Source: Cutaneotrichosporon cavernicola (lineage: Eukaryota; Basidiomycota; Tremellomycetes; Trichosporonales; Trichosporonaceae). From it: 64,000 nt of DNA. The translations under genes and the position numbers were made by a program. This document shows, in pieces, positions 1 through 15,043 of the stretch (positions within the stretch are counted from its first letter, which is position 1; each line of letters starts with the position of its first letter). The stretch is taken from assembly GCF_030864355.1 (NCBI RefSeq), contig NC_083395.1, positions 2,170,001 through 2,234,000 on the forward strand, in the 5' to 3' direction. The notes beneath the pieces were generated by a model, which saw only the letters and a program-made list of their open reading frames with translations, was not told the origin of the DNA and did no database searches.

Positions 1-426
1 TGATGGGAAGCAACGTGCGAGCGATGGGGTTGTGAAGAGCGCGAATATACAGGGTGCGGGTGCGTAAGTGGGTAGCGAGAGGACCTGTAAGTACGACGAG
101 GTGGCAAGGAGTGCCGGTCAGTTATCGCCTGCTTTGAAACAAGCGTGCCTGCTCCAGCACCCAAGTCAGCATGGCTTGAGAAGTGAGAAATATGAGTAAC
201 TACGACGGAGCCCTCGGGACCCCATGCACTGTAGATTGCATTTGAGATGGACGACGTACGTCACTCACTATTGCCATTCATTCAGGCACCCACATAGACG
301 GTTTTCGGCTTCGGCCACGGTTGGTTGGTCGTCTCGTGTCCGTCGCACTGGCACAGGAATGCTCTGCTAATCGTCACATCTTGAAGTCTATCGCACTACT
401 CGGCAGCTCCACTGGCCACCCTATGA
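1..426. other. 3' flank, no gene seen
   Basis: This stretch lies downstream of the PRE6 stop codon. Open frames here are short, overlap the PRE6 C-terminal exon in other frames, or lack any recognisable product. No tRNA or repeat was seen. The left end of the window may hold flanking sequence of a gene lying outside it. Confidence 0.5.
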
Positions 427-1836
427 CTACTGCACACCGCTCTCCTCACCCGGAGCCGTCGCACCGCTTGCCCCTCCTGGGCCACCAGGGGTGCTCGTGC
501 CGGTCGCGGCGCCCGAGAGCGCGGTCGCGAACATGGATGCCTGGCCAGCCTGAGTCGCCGCGAGGCGGGCGCGCTTACGCTCAGCCTCGGCCTCCTTCTC
601 GGCCTCGATGCCAGCAACGATCGCCTCGATCTCTGACTGCTCCAGGCTCTGCGTGTTAGCGCTGTTTCTCGAGTGGGGGTAGCGTTTGCGGCCAGTTTGA
701 CCCTGCACGTCTACAGCAACCTGAATAACCAGCAGCGACTCCAACTCACCCGCACGACGCCGTAGCGCTCCATCACAGAGATCTCAATGTTCTTCGCACC
801 CGTCTGCACGACCTCGAGCAACGACTTAACGGCAAGCTTGATCGTGTCCGCGCGGTCGAGGTTCTCGACGTAGTTCTTCTCGAGGAACTCGCGCACAGTC
901 TTGGACGCGCGTCCGATGGCGCAGGCCTGCTGTCAGCTAGAGCTCTTCTTGACCGATTCCTTCCTTGGGGGACGCAGACGCACCTTCCACGCAGAGTAGA
1001 TACCACTGGGCTCGGTCATGAAGAGGTGGGGCTTGGTGTCGTTAGGGTCAAAGCCGACGATGAGAGTCGAGATGCCGAACGGGCGCACACCACCCGACTG
1101 GGTATACCGCTGCTGGATCCCGGCGACATACTTGGTGATGTACTCGACGGTGACGGGGTCCTCGACTGTCAGACGGTGCGACTGGCACTCGACGCGCGCC
1201 TTGTCGATCAGGATGCGGCCATCGGCAGTGAGGCCTGCGGTGAGCGCGAGTTCATGTGTCGGCGAGCATGCGAGCGGAAGGTATTGGAACGATAGACAGG
1301 CATCTTGCGGTGGCACTTGATTTTCAAACGAAAACAACCCAGCTGAGCACAGTATCCACTCCACCACCGCCAGACACACACGCATCTACTCACCAGCAAA
1401 CGCAGTGCAGATGTGATCGTCAAGCATGGCAACCTTGCGCACCGTCCGGGGATCCTGGAGCTGCAGCGTCGACTTCTTCTCGACGCCAAGCACGACACAC
1501 GACTTGCCACGCACGCCCACCTGCGGTAAGCTACGAAGGAACACCAGCCAGCTGGATAAAGCACTCACCGCAGCAGTGCCGCGACGCACGGCCTCAAGCG
1601 CGTACTCGACCTGGAACAGCTGATTGTCAGTTGCGCGACCCAAATAGGGGATGAGTAAGCCGACGTACATGTCCATCAGGCGAGAAGACCGTGAGGGCTT
1701 GTGTCAGCTTGTCCTGAAGCCTTCCAGCTGTCCGTGAAGGTGCGCAACCAGAACGCCGAGGAGAGTGAAGACGTTGGAGGAAGCACTTATCTTCGGAGTG
1801 CGTAAGGTACTCACCACGATCGTAGGAGCGCGACAT
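427..1836 (-). CDS. PRE6: 20S proteasome subunit alpha4 (PSMA7/Pre6 type)
   Basis: This is an alpha-ring subunit of the 20S proteasome core, a structural and gating subunit without its own protease site. The first exon reads MSRSYDR from the ATG at 1836. Later exons give [46 protein letters not shown], then [19 protein letters not shown] and [16 protein letters not shown], which match alpha4 subunits closely. At least five short introns interrupt it, for example after AWK (GTGCGT donor) and after YGVVR, where a ~100-nt intron precedes the last exon. The C-terminal exon has a charged helix ([20 protein letters not shown]) typical of alpha4, followed by an Ala/Gly/Thr/Pro-rich tail of about 40 residues that is longer than in budding yeast. 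It diverges from the membrane-protein gene starting at 2107 and shares a ~270-bp intergenic region with it. Exact exon borders need cDNA, but the family call is firm. Confidence 0.93.
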
Positions 1837-2106
1837 GGTTCTCTACTCCGCACTTGCTAAAACTTGAAGAGGCTGCTCGTGGAGCAGTTGAGGTTGAAGT
1901 TGTGGGCGACGACGAGTCGCGACGCAGTGCTGGCAGAGGATGTTGTTCCAGTTCGATGACGCTTGCGACGCGACAAGTACAGAGCGAGCGTCAGCGTTGA
2001 CCATTTGCTTCCGCTCACTTCACGGAGATCTTCTCATGTCCGTCATCGAATGCAGGTGGAGGTAGCATAGAGCACGATGGTATCCTGGCCTTGTTCGTTG
2101 CCCACC

Positions 2107-2908
2107 ATGCCACCACGGAAGCGCGTTGTAAAGCAAGTCAAGAAGGAGAAGGCGGAGGATGGTATGTCCAGCTGTGTGTGCTGTTTCGGTGAGCTGACAG
2201 CAGTGCGGCCTATCAGCGAGGAAGGTGGGTGCCCCAAGTCGCGCCGGATGAGGTGTTGAGGAGCCTCGACGGATGTTGCTGTCCCAGAGTTAACAGAGGA
2301 CCAGATGAGGATGGAGGCGCAGGAGAGGGAGGCAGATAGCAGGCGTATTCAGCAACCTCCTGGAGAGTAACGGATAGAAGCTGACCTGCAGAACAGGAAG
2401 CCGAGATCGCAGCGCTGCGCAAGAACGCCCAGAAAGACAAGGCGACCGGGCGGATGTATCTGGATGCGCTGTTAGGCTTCTGTTTGTTTGTGTGAGTACT
2501 CCGACACAGCATCAATCACCACCCTCTCGTTGGCAGCGCATAGCTGACACAAGATTCATACGTCAGCTTCACCGCTACAGGAGTGGCGAGTCCAGTGCGC
2601 CAACCGTTCTCGTCCTTGTCACGCTTGCCCAGACAATCCTGCTCCCATTCTCCGTCACTCCCGAGCGGCTGCCGGTCGTTGGCCGGTATTTGGCAGGGTA
2701 CCATCACTTGGTGGTGCTCGCACAGCTTATACTCTTTGTAGGGAGTTTCGTGCTCCAGGTAGGCCGCGTGCCGATCCCCGAACTGCTGCGGGCCGCAATG
2801 CCGGAGCTGCTGGCGTTCAGCGTCGAGACACAGCGTCGGGCCGAAAGGTCCAACGACGCTGCTCTTGACAAACTCGAGAGGCTCAAGTATCCCCTCAAGG
2901 GTGCGTAG
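2107..2908 (+). CDS. Small predicted membrane protein, unknown function
   Basis: I do not recognise this family. A consistent spliced model starts at the ATG at 2107 (MPPRKRVVKQVKKEKAED) and joins short exons through GTATGT, GTGGGT, GTAACG and GTGTGA donors. The acceptors include CTGACAG, TTAACAG, CTGCAG and CGTCAG. The product is roughly 230 residues. It has a very basic N terminus, then a charged, probably coiled helix (EDQMRMEAQEREADSRR and QEAEIAALRKNAQKDK), then a hydrophobic part with likely membrane helices around LDALLGFCLFL, APTVLVLVTLAQTILLPFSV and YHHLVVLAQLILFVGSFVLQ. A short amphipathic cytosolic-looking tail ends in LERLKYPLKGA. The layout of basic start, coil and two or three helices resembles small ER or Golgi membrane proteins, but no motif assigns a role. 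The internal exon structure is inferred. Confidence 0.6.
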
Positions 2909-2985
2909 TAACGTATATTAGAGTCACATGCATACAGGAAGCTCAGGCGATTGTAACTTGTTGATCCCGAGCCACGCTCACCTCT

Positions 2986-4969
2986 CTACTTATCAGGCTT
3001 CGTCGCAGCCGCACCCGGCGCCTGCAACAGAAACTCGGCCTGGTAGTAATGTCCATCGAGCGCCAGTAGCGTGGCTGCGCGCGGCAGCACCTCGACGTGA
3101 AAGCTGTCCCAGTCGTATCCCTCGCCATCGATGGTGAGCTTGGGCTGTCCCTTCTTGTCGAGGTTCTCAACCGTGTACCCGAGCACCTTGTAGTAACACT
3201 GGCTGCTCAACCAGTACGGACGTCCAGACGCGCCTTCTGTGGCCTGACCAAGCATGACACTGCGAGCCGCGCATCGCTGCAGGACAATGTCTATCACACC
3301 CGATCCGGCACGAATGACAGGCCATTGATTCAGATCACGAGCGACGTAAGGCATGAGACCAGAGCTATGGTTAGTGCAGCCAGGAAGATCAGCTCACTAG
3401 AGGAACAGCATTGCTTCACCCTCCGACCACGCGTTCTGCGTTGCCGACTGCGGATCATGTCGCGCGCTCCCACTCGAGTCGACCGTAACCCACGCCTCAG
3501 TCGGTTCCAGGAGGTCAGCAAGTGGCAACCTCTCATCGTCGTTGACGGCACCGTTTACTGGAGCGGGACTGGCAGCATCAGCTGGCATCAAACTGCCAAT
3601 AGGCTTGGCTGATAACCCCGAACTCTTGCGGCTACCGCTCGGCGTGAGACCATCACCGTATCCGTCACCGTTGGCAACGGCCTGGCTTGCAACCGACATT
3701 GTCTGCACACCACGAATTAACTGAAGGGGGTCGGTGCCACCCCCAACGGTTTTCGGGCCGCGGTCCGCGGCTGCTGCCTCTACGGCTTCCCGCGCCATTT
3801 TCTCCTTGTCATCATCGACAATGTTGAGCTGGATACGTGCCTTGCAGGATTTGTTCTGCATTATTCCGCGCAAGTAGCCGTATAGGAACCGCGAGTCGCC
3901 GATCCACCGGAGATTCTCCGTGCCAATGTCGAGGTCGACCATGAGACCCAGCGCGACACTGAGGAACGACACGCGGCGCTCCAGAGAGGGCAGAAGCACG
4001 ACAGACTGGAGATCAATGGGCATTGGTTGGCCTTTGATGACGTTGAGGGTCGCCAACAGGACATTGAAGGTGTTCTTGGGCCCAAACAGATTTGTGCAAG
4101 CTGCGCAGGCCGAGCCGGTCGGGAGCGGGGCAAGGGGTATCCGTAACGCCTTGCGCCCATCGGGACGCATTGCTAGACCATTAAACGCCTCGTAGCAACC
4201 GCCGTCACCTGACGCGACGGCGATCACGCTAGTGTCAGAATGAATGGAGACTGCCGTTCGCGTCAATCGCCTCGTGTGAGCGCCACTCACTCAACCATTG
4301 AAAGGTCCGCATCCCTGCAGATTTCCTCTGCATGATTCCGGTACTCGGTCTGGCGCACATCCACCTTGCATCCTGCTGCCTCGAGGGTGGGGATGATGGT
4401 ATGATTCGCGATGGCGACGCCCTTGCCCTTGCCGCTCACTGGGTTGATGAGCAGCAGTACGTTGCGGTATGGCTTGGTGACTGATGTCAGCAGGGACAGG
4501 CTGGGAACCTCATGGGCCCAAAGACAAAATGGGTCTGTCCAAAATGACCGGTTGCTCGGTCGCCGAGAAACGCTCTGTTCCAACTCACCAGGGTAGGCGG
4601 CAGCCATCAACTGGTCAACCCATTGCTCAGCGTCAACGGAATGCGCTGGTTCAACAAGCACGCGGATCTTTGTGTACCGAAGGTGGTTGCTGTTTGCGCT
4701 CTTCTGGACAAGCGCGTGAATGTCGAGCATGCGCTTCGGGCCATTCGCCCCCGCCGAGGGCGGCTCCGGGCTTAGTTGCGCTCGCAGAAGGAGGCGCACG
4801 GGACAAGATAGGAGATGCTTGGGTGCTAGAGTGTCAGTTGGACCCCGGGAGGGAACTTACGTCGCCCATCTGCGCTCAGCTGTAGGACGTCTAGGCGGCC
4901 ATCCTCGAGTGTGAGGAGGCCACGCTTTCCGTTATGAATGATAACCGGGATGTCCTGCTTGTTGGCCAT
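2986..4969 (-). CDS. LCB4: Sphingoid long-chain base kinase (LCB4/LCB5, DAGK-catalytic fold)
   Basis: The predicted enzyme phosphorylates sphingoid bases (phytosphingosine, dihydrosphingosine) with ATP to make the long-chain base phosphates of sphingolipid turnover and signalling. The chosen start is the first in-frame ATG at 4969 (MANKQDIPVIIHNGKRG); the open frame runs further upstream but only from a TTG. A 5' intron with a GTAAGT donor near 4850 joins it to the kinase exons. The catalytic domain shows YRNVLLLINPVSGKGKG, then AVASGDGGCYEAFNGLAMRP (the GDG loop), then LPTGSACAACTNLFG, where most relatives have GSGNA. A long Ser/Gly/Pro-rich insertion lies between roughly 3450 and 3800 before the conserved C-terminal sheet (GYTVENLDKKGQPKLTIDGE, then FHVEVLPRAATLLA). 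It diverges from the UreD gene. The exact paralogue (LCB4 or LCB5) cannot be told from sequence. Confidence 0.85.
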
Positions 4970-5665
4970 GGCTAAGACAGGGTGTTGTGGGAGAGTGATC
5001 CCACTCGAGCCAGGGAAGGCCTTTATGATGTCGGTGAACGGACGCGTCACAGCGGGCAGGACAGCTAGGACAGGGTTCTTGGTCAAGGAAGTGGCGAAAG
5101 GCTAGCGAATGCCGCTTATCGTCCGGTTCGGGACGCTCGGGGTCAATCTATAGTATTGAGGGATGGGAAACGGCCAATGCCTAAGCGTACGGCGTATGCT
5201 TTTTGATGTGGGAGTGCAAGTTGAAGCTGAGCGATGGGAGACTTGGATAGTGAAGAGCCGGGTAATCTACGGCCCGCCGAGCGGGACGAGTACATCAAGT
5301 CTATGACTTATTCCTAATTACTGTGACGACCGATCTCGTCGTTAAATTGAGACTACTCAGTGTTGTAATGACCTAATGCTTCAAGCCGAAATTGCCATAA
5401 AGAAATGAGTCCAACGCCTGCCCCACTCCCTCCAAACTTTCTGGGGGAATGCAATAGGCTCGTTACTAACCAGTCCACATTAGGAACAGAAGATTAGGCA
5501 CTTACGCAACCTTCCGACGTCATAGGCAGCAGATAATCTTTGGTATCGCCAACTCGGCCAACCCATCTCACCCCCACAAGCCCACCCTATTTCTATGTCT
5601 TGATTGTTCCATCCACTCACCTCTCGAGCTCTTACAATTTTCCCCTCTCTGAAACTCACACCAAC
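4970..5665. promoter_or_regulatory. Divergent intergenic region between LCB kinase and UreD genes
   Basis: About 700 bp separate two divergent start codons, so both promoters should lie here. The part near 5560-5660 is pyrimidine-rich on the + strand, as is common just upstream of fungal start codons. No specific binding site can be claimed. The open frame into the UreD gene continues upstream of its ATG but opens only with TTG and looks like leader sequence. Confidence 0.4.
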
Positions 5666-7186
5666 ATGACGCTCGAGGCGGCCGCGGGTTCCTCGGATGA
5701 GTTGACACCGTCCAAACCATCCAATGACCTCAGCGATCAAACATTTCTCGGGCAGGCCCGTGGCCGATCTCGGGAACCAAGTGCGATCGCAAGCACGAGT
5801 GGGAACGTAACTAGCCTAACTGGCAACCACGCCCTGGCCCAGGCCAAGGTGGCAGTGTTGTCCATTAGCGACCCCAACGCCCAGCCGGCCTTTGGGTCGT
5901 CTACATCTCATGCCCCACCCAACGGGGCCGGTCACGCCGAGGAACGCCCCTCTAGCCGGACGGCAAGTGATGCCAATGGAGAGCAGCGGCCAAACAATGG
6001 TGAGCCGAGTACCGGCAAGACTGCCGCCACGGAGCAAGGCGTTGTCACTGGTGGCATCTTGGGCACTCGAAGCCCGCCTTCCCTCAGTTCACCTTCGCCC
6101 GCCTCGAATGCCTCGCCCAGCCTTCCCCCAGGAACTGGACACGTTCACCTTTCCGGACCACCACGCTCTCCCCGCGCACACTTCATCTCCAGCCACGCTT
6201 CATATCCCCTCAAGCTGCTCGCGCCACGGCACCTTCCTTCACAACCGGCAAACGTCGCCCTCCTCTATACCCTCGCCTATGGGGGCGGACTAGTGGCCGG
6301 CGACTGCGTGCAGCTCTCATGCACAGTTGACGCGGGCCAGGTACTGGTGATGCGAACGCAGGGCAGCACAAAAGTGTACAAACATCGGCGGGGCCTGCGA
6401 CCAGCAGCGCATGGCATCTCGCCCGCCCTCGCGGCTGCCGTGAGAAGAGGGGAGGAGGCGCCGGCCGTGCGGCAGCGCCTTCACGTCACTCTGGGGACTG
6501 GGGCGACGTTCATTCTCCTCCCTGATGCGTTGAGTCCGTTCCGGGGGAGTAGGTACGTCCAGGCCCAGCGGGTGTGCCTGCCGCCCGATGGGAGCGGAAG
6601 CGTGCTGCTGCTTGACTGGATCAACTCAGGCCGCGGTGACCGGCCAGTCGGACGTCCCGAGCTCCGCCCTTGGGCTGAGCGTTTTACCAACGGCGAGAAC
6701 CCCAAGTCTCGCTGGACTGACGCCGCTGCTCAAGACGCAGCCCAGGCAACATCAGACTGGGGCAAGGCCGAGGAGGAGTACTGGGCCATGGGGTACTACG
6801 CGTCCACGAACGAGCTCATCGTTGGCAACCACATCCTGGCGCGCGAACGCATGGTCCTTGACAACGCCGGGCACACGGGCCACTCGCTGTCACCCGCGGC
6901 CAGCCGACTTGCACCGTACCACGTCTATGCGACGGTGCTCGTTCACGGACCGGAGTTTGCGCGCGTGCGCGCACACCTCGAGGCGCTCGCCGACGCGACA
7001 AGCCAGTTCCAGGTTCCTCGTCCGCCAGGGCTACTGTGGTCCTATTCGCCCCTCAACGATGTGTGTGGGATCATCCGCGTGGCTGGCCTCGAGGTCGAGG
7101 ACGTGAGGGACTGGATGCGCGGCGCATTTGAGGAGGGCGGCGTAGCCGATCTCGTTGGTCCCGGCCTGTGGCCGCGGTGCATCTAG
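5666..7186 (+). CDS. URE4: Urease accessory protein UreD (fungal Ure4 type)
   Basis: UreD works with UreF and UreG to insert nickel into the urease active site. Its presence implies a urease-positive organism. The ATG at 5666 (MTLEAAAGSSDEL) gives 506 residues in one exon. UreD homology begins around residue 165 with HVHLSGPPRSPRAHF and continues through LLYTLAYGGGLVAGDCVQLS, VLVMRTQGSTKVYKHRRG, GATFILLPDALSPFRGSRYV and LLWSYSPLNDVCGIIRVAGL. Upstream of that is about 160 residues of low-complexity Ser/Pro/Thr/Asn-rich sequence that bacterial UreD lacks. No urease, UreF or UreG gene lies in this window. The Cryptococcus orthologue is called URE4. The family call is strong; the start and the value of the N-terminal extension are less certain. 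Confidence 0.9.
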   Translation: MTLEAAAGSSDELTPSKPSNDLSDQTFLGQARGRSREPSAIASTSGNVTSLTGNHALAQAKVAVLSISDPNAQPAFGSSTSHAPPNGAGHAEERPSSRTASDANGEQRPNNGEPSTGKTAATEQGVVTGGILGTRSPPSLSSPSPASNASPSLPPGTGHVHLSGPPRSPRAHFISSHASYPLKLLAPRHLPSQPANVALLYTLAYGGGLVAGDCVQLSCTVDAGQVLVMRTQGSTKVYKHRRGLRPAAHGISPALAAAVRRGEEAPAVRQRLHVTLGTGATFILLPDALSPFRGSRYVQAQRVCLPPDGSGSVLLLDWINSGRGDRPVGRPELRPWAERFTNGENPKSRWTDAAAQDAAQATSDWGKAEEEYWAMGYYASTNELIVGNHILARERMVLDNAGHTGHSLSPAASRLAPYHVYATVLVHGPEFARVRAHLEALADATSQFQVPRPPGLLWSYSPLNDVCGIIRVAGLEVEDVRDWMRGAFEEGGVADLVGPGLWPRCI

Positions 7187-7293
7187 ATAGAGCCATCACA
7201 GGCGAGCGAGAGATTGCATCTAATACAACATGTACTGTACACGCCAGCTTCGGAGCAAGGCTACGGACAACCACAAATAGACGCACACACAAT

Positions 7294-11288
<3,995 letters not shown>

Positions 11289-11631
11289 GACCGCAGGTGC
11301 TCGCGACAGCAACGTGGTTTGGGATTGTCAACCGAAGCGAGTTCCGAGCGGGGTGGGTCGCGTCTTGAATAGATGAAATGGATGGAGGGGGGAGAGTGAT
11401 GATGAGCCACATGAGCAACGCGCAACCGACCTTCCCTCCATCGTCCCCACCCTGGCCTAGCTACATTCAGGCACGAAGCGCGCCATGGACCCCAGTCGCG
11501 TCAACCGCCATAAACACAATTTGATCCCGCTCGTCCAAGACCTCCACACAAGAGGAGCAATAACAAGTCACTGCGTCATCGAAATCCTCTATCTTTCTCA
11601 TCTTGACACCCTTCCTTCTTGTGCAACACAA
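11289..11631. promoter_or_regulatory. Divergent SMC3-TDP1 intergenic region
   Basis: About 340 bp lie between the SMC3 and TDP1 start codons. An in-frame ATG at 11485 would extend TDP1 by 49 residues, but that segment has no conserved look and is more likely leader sequence. No specific regulatory motif can be supported. Confidence 0.35.
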
Positions 11632-14539
11632 ATGGCAGATGACGCAGGAAGGCGAATGATGGACCTGCTTACGCGGTAAGTGATATCTGGTTGAATGAGA
11701 TTAGCCAGGGCACTGACAAATGCAGTGATCAAGTGGTGTCGGATAGTCGCGACCAAGGCCCGGTTCCACGCCCAGGCCGCAACGATGAATTTGACGAGTA
11801 TGTCCTCAAGACGTTTGGGACCTTTGATCCCAATTCGGGTGTAGATCTAAAGGAGCTACGCAGGTGAGGTGGTGAGAAAACCGGCACTGACAGCAGGGCA
11901 GCATGGCGCACTTGGCGTACCGCGGGGCCAAGCACTGCAGGGCCTAGCCGGTCCGCGCGGTTGGAGGAGGAGGACGACGAGTTCGCACGGTGAGCTCACC
12001 GCCCTCTATGACTTCTGACACTTAAGAGCCCTGGCGATATCAGCTGAGGATTTCAAGAAGGCTCAGGGGAGCAGAAACCGGCCCATCGTGATTGACAGTG
12101 ACGACGACGACAATGACAACAACGACGACGTCCAGTTTGCGATATCAGCGTCCGTTGAGGAGGGGCGCCTGGCTAAGCGGCGCCGGGAAGAGACTCCAGA
12201 TGAGGAGAGGCAGGCACTTGCTGAGTGAGTCGTCGGCCCACATGTGACTTACCGTAGCGCAATTGCAGCGTCGCTTCAGGAGTCAAAGGAAGAGAAGGAG
12301 GAGGAGGAAGAGGATTCGGACGCAGAGATCGAAAGAGCTAACGCGGCGTACCAAGCTTCGCGTGCAGCTTCACGCGAGAGACAAACACGCGAGCGGGAAG
12401 CCAGACGCGCGGCCACTGACGGTCTGTCGTCCAAGGCGCCGTCTGTGGCATCGTCAGCACGCCCAAGCCCTCCGCCAAAAGCGGAGGGCCACAAGCCGGT
12501 TGCCAGTGGCCTGAGTGCCCTGGGTATTGACCGGGCACAGCTCGAACGTGAGCGTCTCGCGCGTCAGGCCCAGCGTTCTGCGAGTAGCAGTACGCAGCCT
12601 GAGGCAGGCCCATCGGTCACCCAGCGAAGCCGCACCCGGGCGACTGCTTCCATTCGCCTCTCCAATCACCCGCTGCAGTCACAGGGGCCATTTCCTACGG
12701 ATGCTGCTGGAGAATATTACCTCGACGGCGAGCTGCGGCATGTGCGCCTCCAGATTGGAAACTCCACCACGGACAACACGTTCACCCCCCAAAACGTCTT
12801 CGGCCAGGTCAGTTCCAGCCCCATTGGCATAGCTGACGTTTCCAGCGAGACCAGATCGCACTCGTCATTGTGTCAGCGTACTGCTGGGATCCCGACTGGA
12901 TTGAGTCCTTCATGCCTCCGCCCGAGTCCTGTCCGACGATCCGGATCCTTCGCCCTCCCGTCAATGACCAATTCGAACGGCGGCGAATGGCAGGCAAGTT
13001 GAAGCCCCTCGGAAACGGCGAAGTTCAAGTGTACCCTGCAATGGACGGCAAGACTGGCTCTGAGCACATGAAGTTTGCATGGGTGAGGTCTTCCCATCGG
13101 ACACAAGAGCTGACCGCAGATCTGGTACAAGACAGGTCGCCTTCGCGTATCGATCATGACCGCCAACATGGTGGACTACGACTGGGAGCAGATCGAAAAT
13201 GTATGTACACTTCGGTATCAAGTTGACCTTCAGACTGTCTTCGTGCAGGACTTCTTGCCGAAGGGCCAGACACTGGGATCAGCCCCGACTCCAGACTCTG
13301 CCCTTCCCGACTTTCCCGACCAGTTCTGTCGCCTTTTCGCCCACCTCAAGGTGAACAAGGCACTCACTTGGCACATCAAGAACCATCCCCAGGGAAAGAA
13401 CGTCCCGATCTCGGACGACCTTGGGTTTGGCGACTTGAAGAGGTACGACTGGAGTCGCGTGCAGGTGCGGCTTGTCATGAGCGTGGCCGGAACGTACAGC
13501 GGCTTCAAGGACATGCCCCAGTACGGCATCTGCCGTCTCGGCAATGTTCTGGCTGAGGAAGGCTGGCAGCCGCGAAGGGACGAGGGGGTTGTCGCTGAGT
13601 ATCAGGTGAGATTTCTTCCGACGATTCTTAACTGACGCCAGGGTTCATCCCTGGGGAGGTACAGCCTTGACTGGTACAACTGCTTCTATCAGCTGTGCTG
13701 CGGGAAGGACCTGCAGACCATCTCACGGGCGGGCAAAGCACTCGCGTGGCCGCCTCTCAAGATCATCTTTCCCAGTCTGGCGACGGTGGACGCCAGTATC
13801 AACGGGCGACCGGTGAGTGAGCACCGCTGAACGTACTGAACTCGGAGGGCGGAGGCACGATGTTCTGCGGCTCGGCGTACACGGACCGCACAAAGTCTCT
13901 CTTCCACGATGCCAACTCCAAGCGCGGTGGAGTTCTGATGCATACGAAGGCATGTTCAACATGGGACTAGGCTTACCTTCGCAGATGCTCATTGCTCTGT
14001 TTGAGCCCAACTCGTCGGGCCTTGGATTCAGCTCATCCTCGAAGCAGGGCAAGCGCAAGGTCGATGAGGTTGTCAGCGAGAACGAGGGTGTCGGCGGTTG
14101 GGTCTACGTCGGGAGCCATAACTTCTCTCCATCCGCTTGGGTGAGTGCTGAGGCTTCGTTCCAGCTGACGGACAGGGCACCGTCAACTTCAAGAACTCCC
14201 CGCCAACTCTCAACGTGAGTAGAACCCTTGACTCACCGCCTCACTCCTGCCTGTGCTTGGCGACAGTCTACATGTCATCGACGGCGACCAGCCTCATGCG
14301 AATGCCGAAGCTAACGACAGATAAGCAACTATGAGCTCGGCATTGTCTTCCCACTTCGTGCGTACCATTCTAAGCCACACTGACCTTAGGTCGCGGCAAG
14401 GCCGAGGCCATGGCTAACCATATCGCCGCCCATAAGCGCCCTCCACGCTCATACACCAAACGTGATGAGCCATGGGTGAGCCGCATCGATCCGAAACAGC
14501 TGACAACAGGATCAGAAGAAGTACCTACCCAGCAATTAA
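11632..14539 (+). CDS. TDP1: Tyrosyl-DNA phosphodiesterase 1 with UIM/SIM-like N terminus
   Basis: TDP1 hydrolyses the phosphotyrosyl bond left by trapped topoisomerase I on DNA 3' ends. Both catalytic HxK motifs are visible. The first is EHMKFAW at about 13065, followed by LRVSIMTANMVDYDWEQIEN. The second is GVLMHTK joined across an intron to MLIALFEPNSS (about 13930-14010), followed by WVYVGSHNFSPSAWG. Around ten short introns interrupt the gene. The C terminus is RGKAEAMANHIAAHK through KKYLPSN, with the stop at 14539. The N-terminal ~170 residues carry three UIM-like motifs: EFARALAISAED (residues about 90-100), VQFAISASVEEG (127-138) and LADAIAASLQES (156-167). A SIM-like PIVIDSDDDD (111-120) sits between the first two. 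These suggest binding to ubiquitin- and SUMO-marked trapped complexes, which is inference. The start at 11632 is preferred over the in-frame ATG at 11485. Confidence 0.9.
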
Positions 14540-15043
14540 CCCAATGTATCTCCAACTTCCCTCGCCTAACCATTTTGTGAAGCAACGCATTGAGGCATAA
14601 ACATCAGTGGCATATCAATATAACCATGGCTCCCGCATACCCCACATGCATCATGTTAGCATCGTGATGAAGGGCCAACATAAGCGAGTAGTCACCGAGG
14701 AACAGCGGCGACCTTTCTGGGGAAAGATCGGATCAGCGTCGGTCCTCGCCGTCTGTATGTGGAGGCCTTCGATGTGGAGGCCGAAGGCCTCTCAATCTGG
14801 CTCGGGTTTCGCTTGGTGATGCAACTCGCCTCGCGCCGTTGGCTCAGGTCCCTATCTCGGCAGACACCCATGCGTAATATAATCGTGCCCACAGGCCGGA
14901 CGTCACGTTTCCGCCGGGCCCGTCAGTATGACAGTATGCGGATCTGATCGTTTTCCCGGTGGTGCGCAATCGGGCGTGTGGGAAGGTGATAAGAGGGGCG
15001 TGGTGGGGTAAGTTTTCCGGTTCCCCACCGCCCATTCAGAACC
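14540..15043. other. Intergenic, nothing recognised
   Basis: This holds the TDP1 3' flank and the promoter of the cytochrome b5-acyl-CoA dehydrogenase gene. A small imperfect repeat of GGAGGCCGAAGGCCT type sits near 14760-14790 (tggaggccttcgatgtggag followed by a second ggaggccg). No gene or RNA was seen. Confidence 0.4.

Noticed and set aside
61..420. Possible gene upstream of the PRE6 end
   Set aside because: No frame with recognisable content or splice pattern could be built.
5540..5665. Upstream extension of UreD by 42 codons
   Set aside because: It opens with TTG, lies in pyrimidine-rich leader-like sequence and has no conserved residues.
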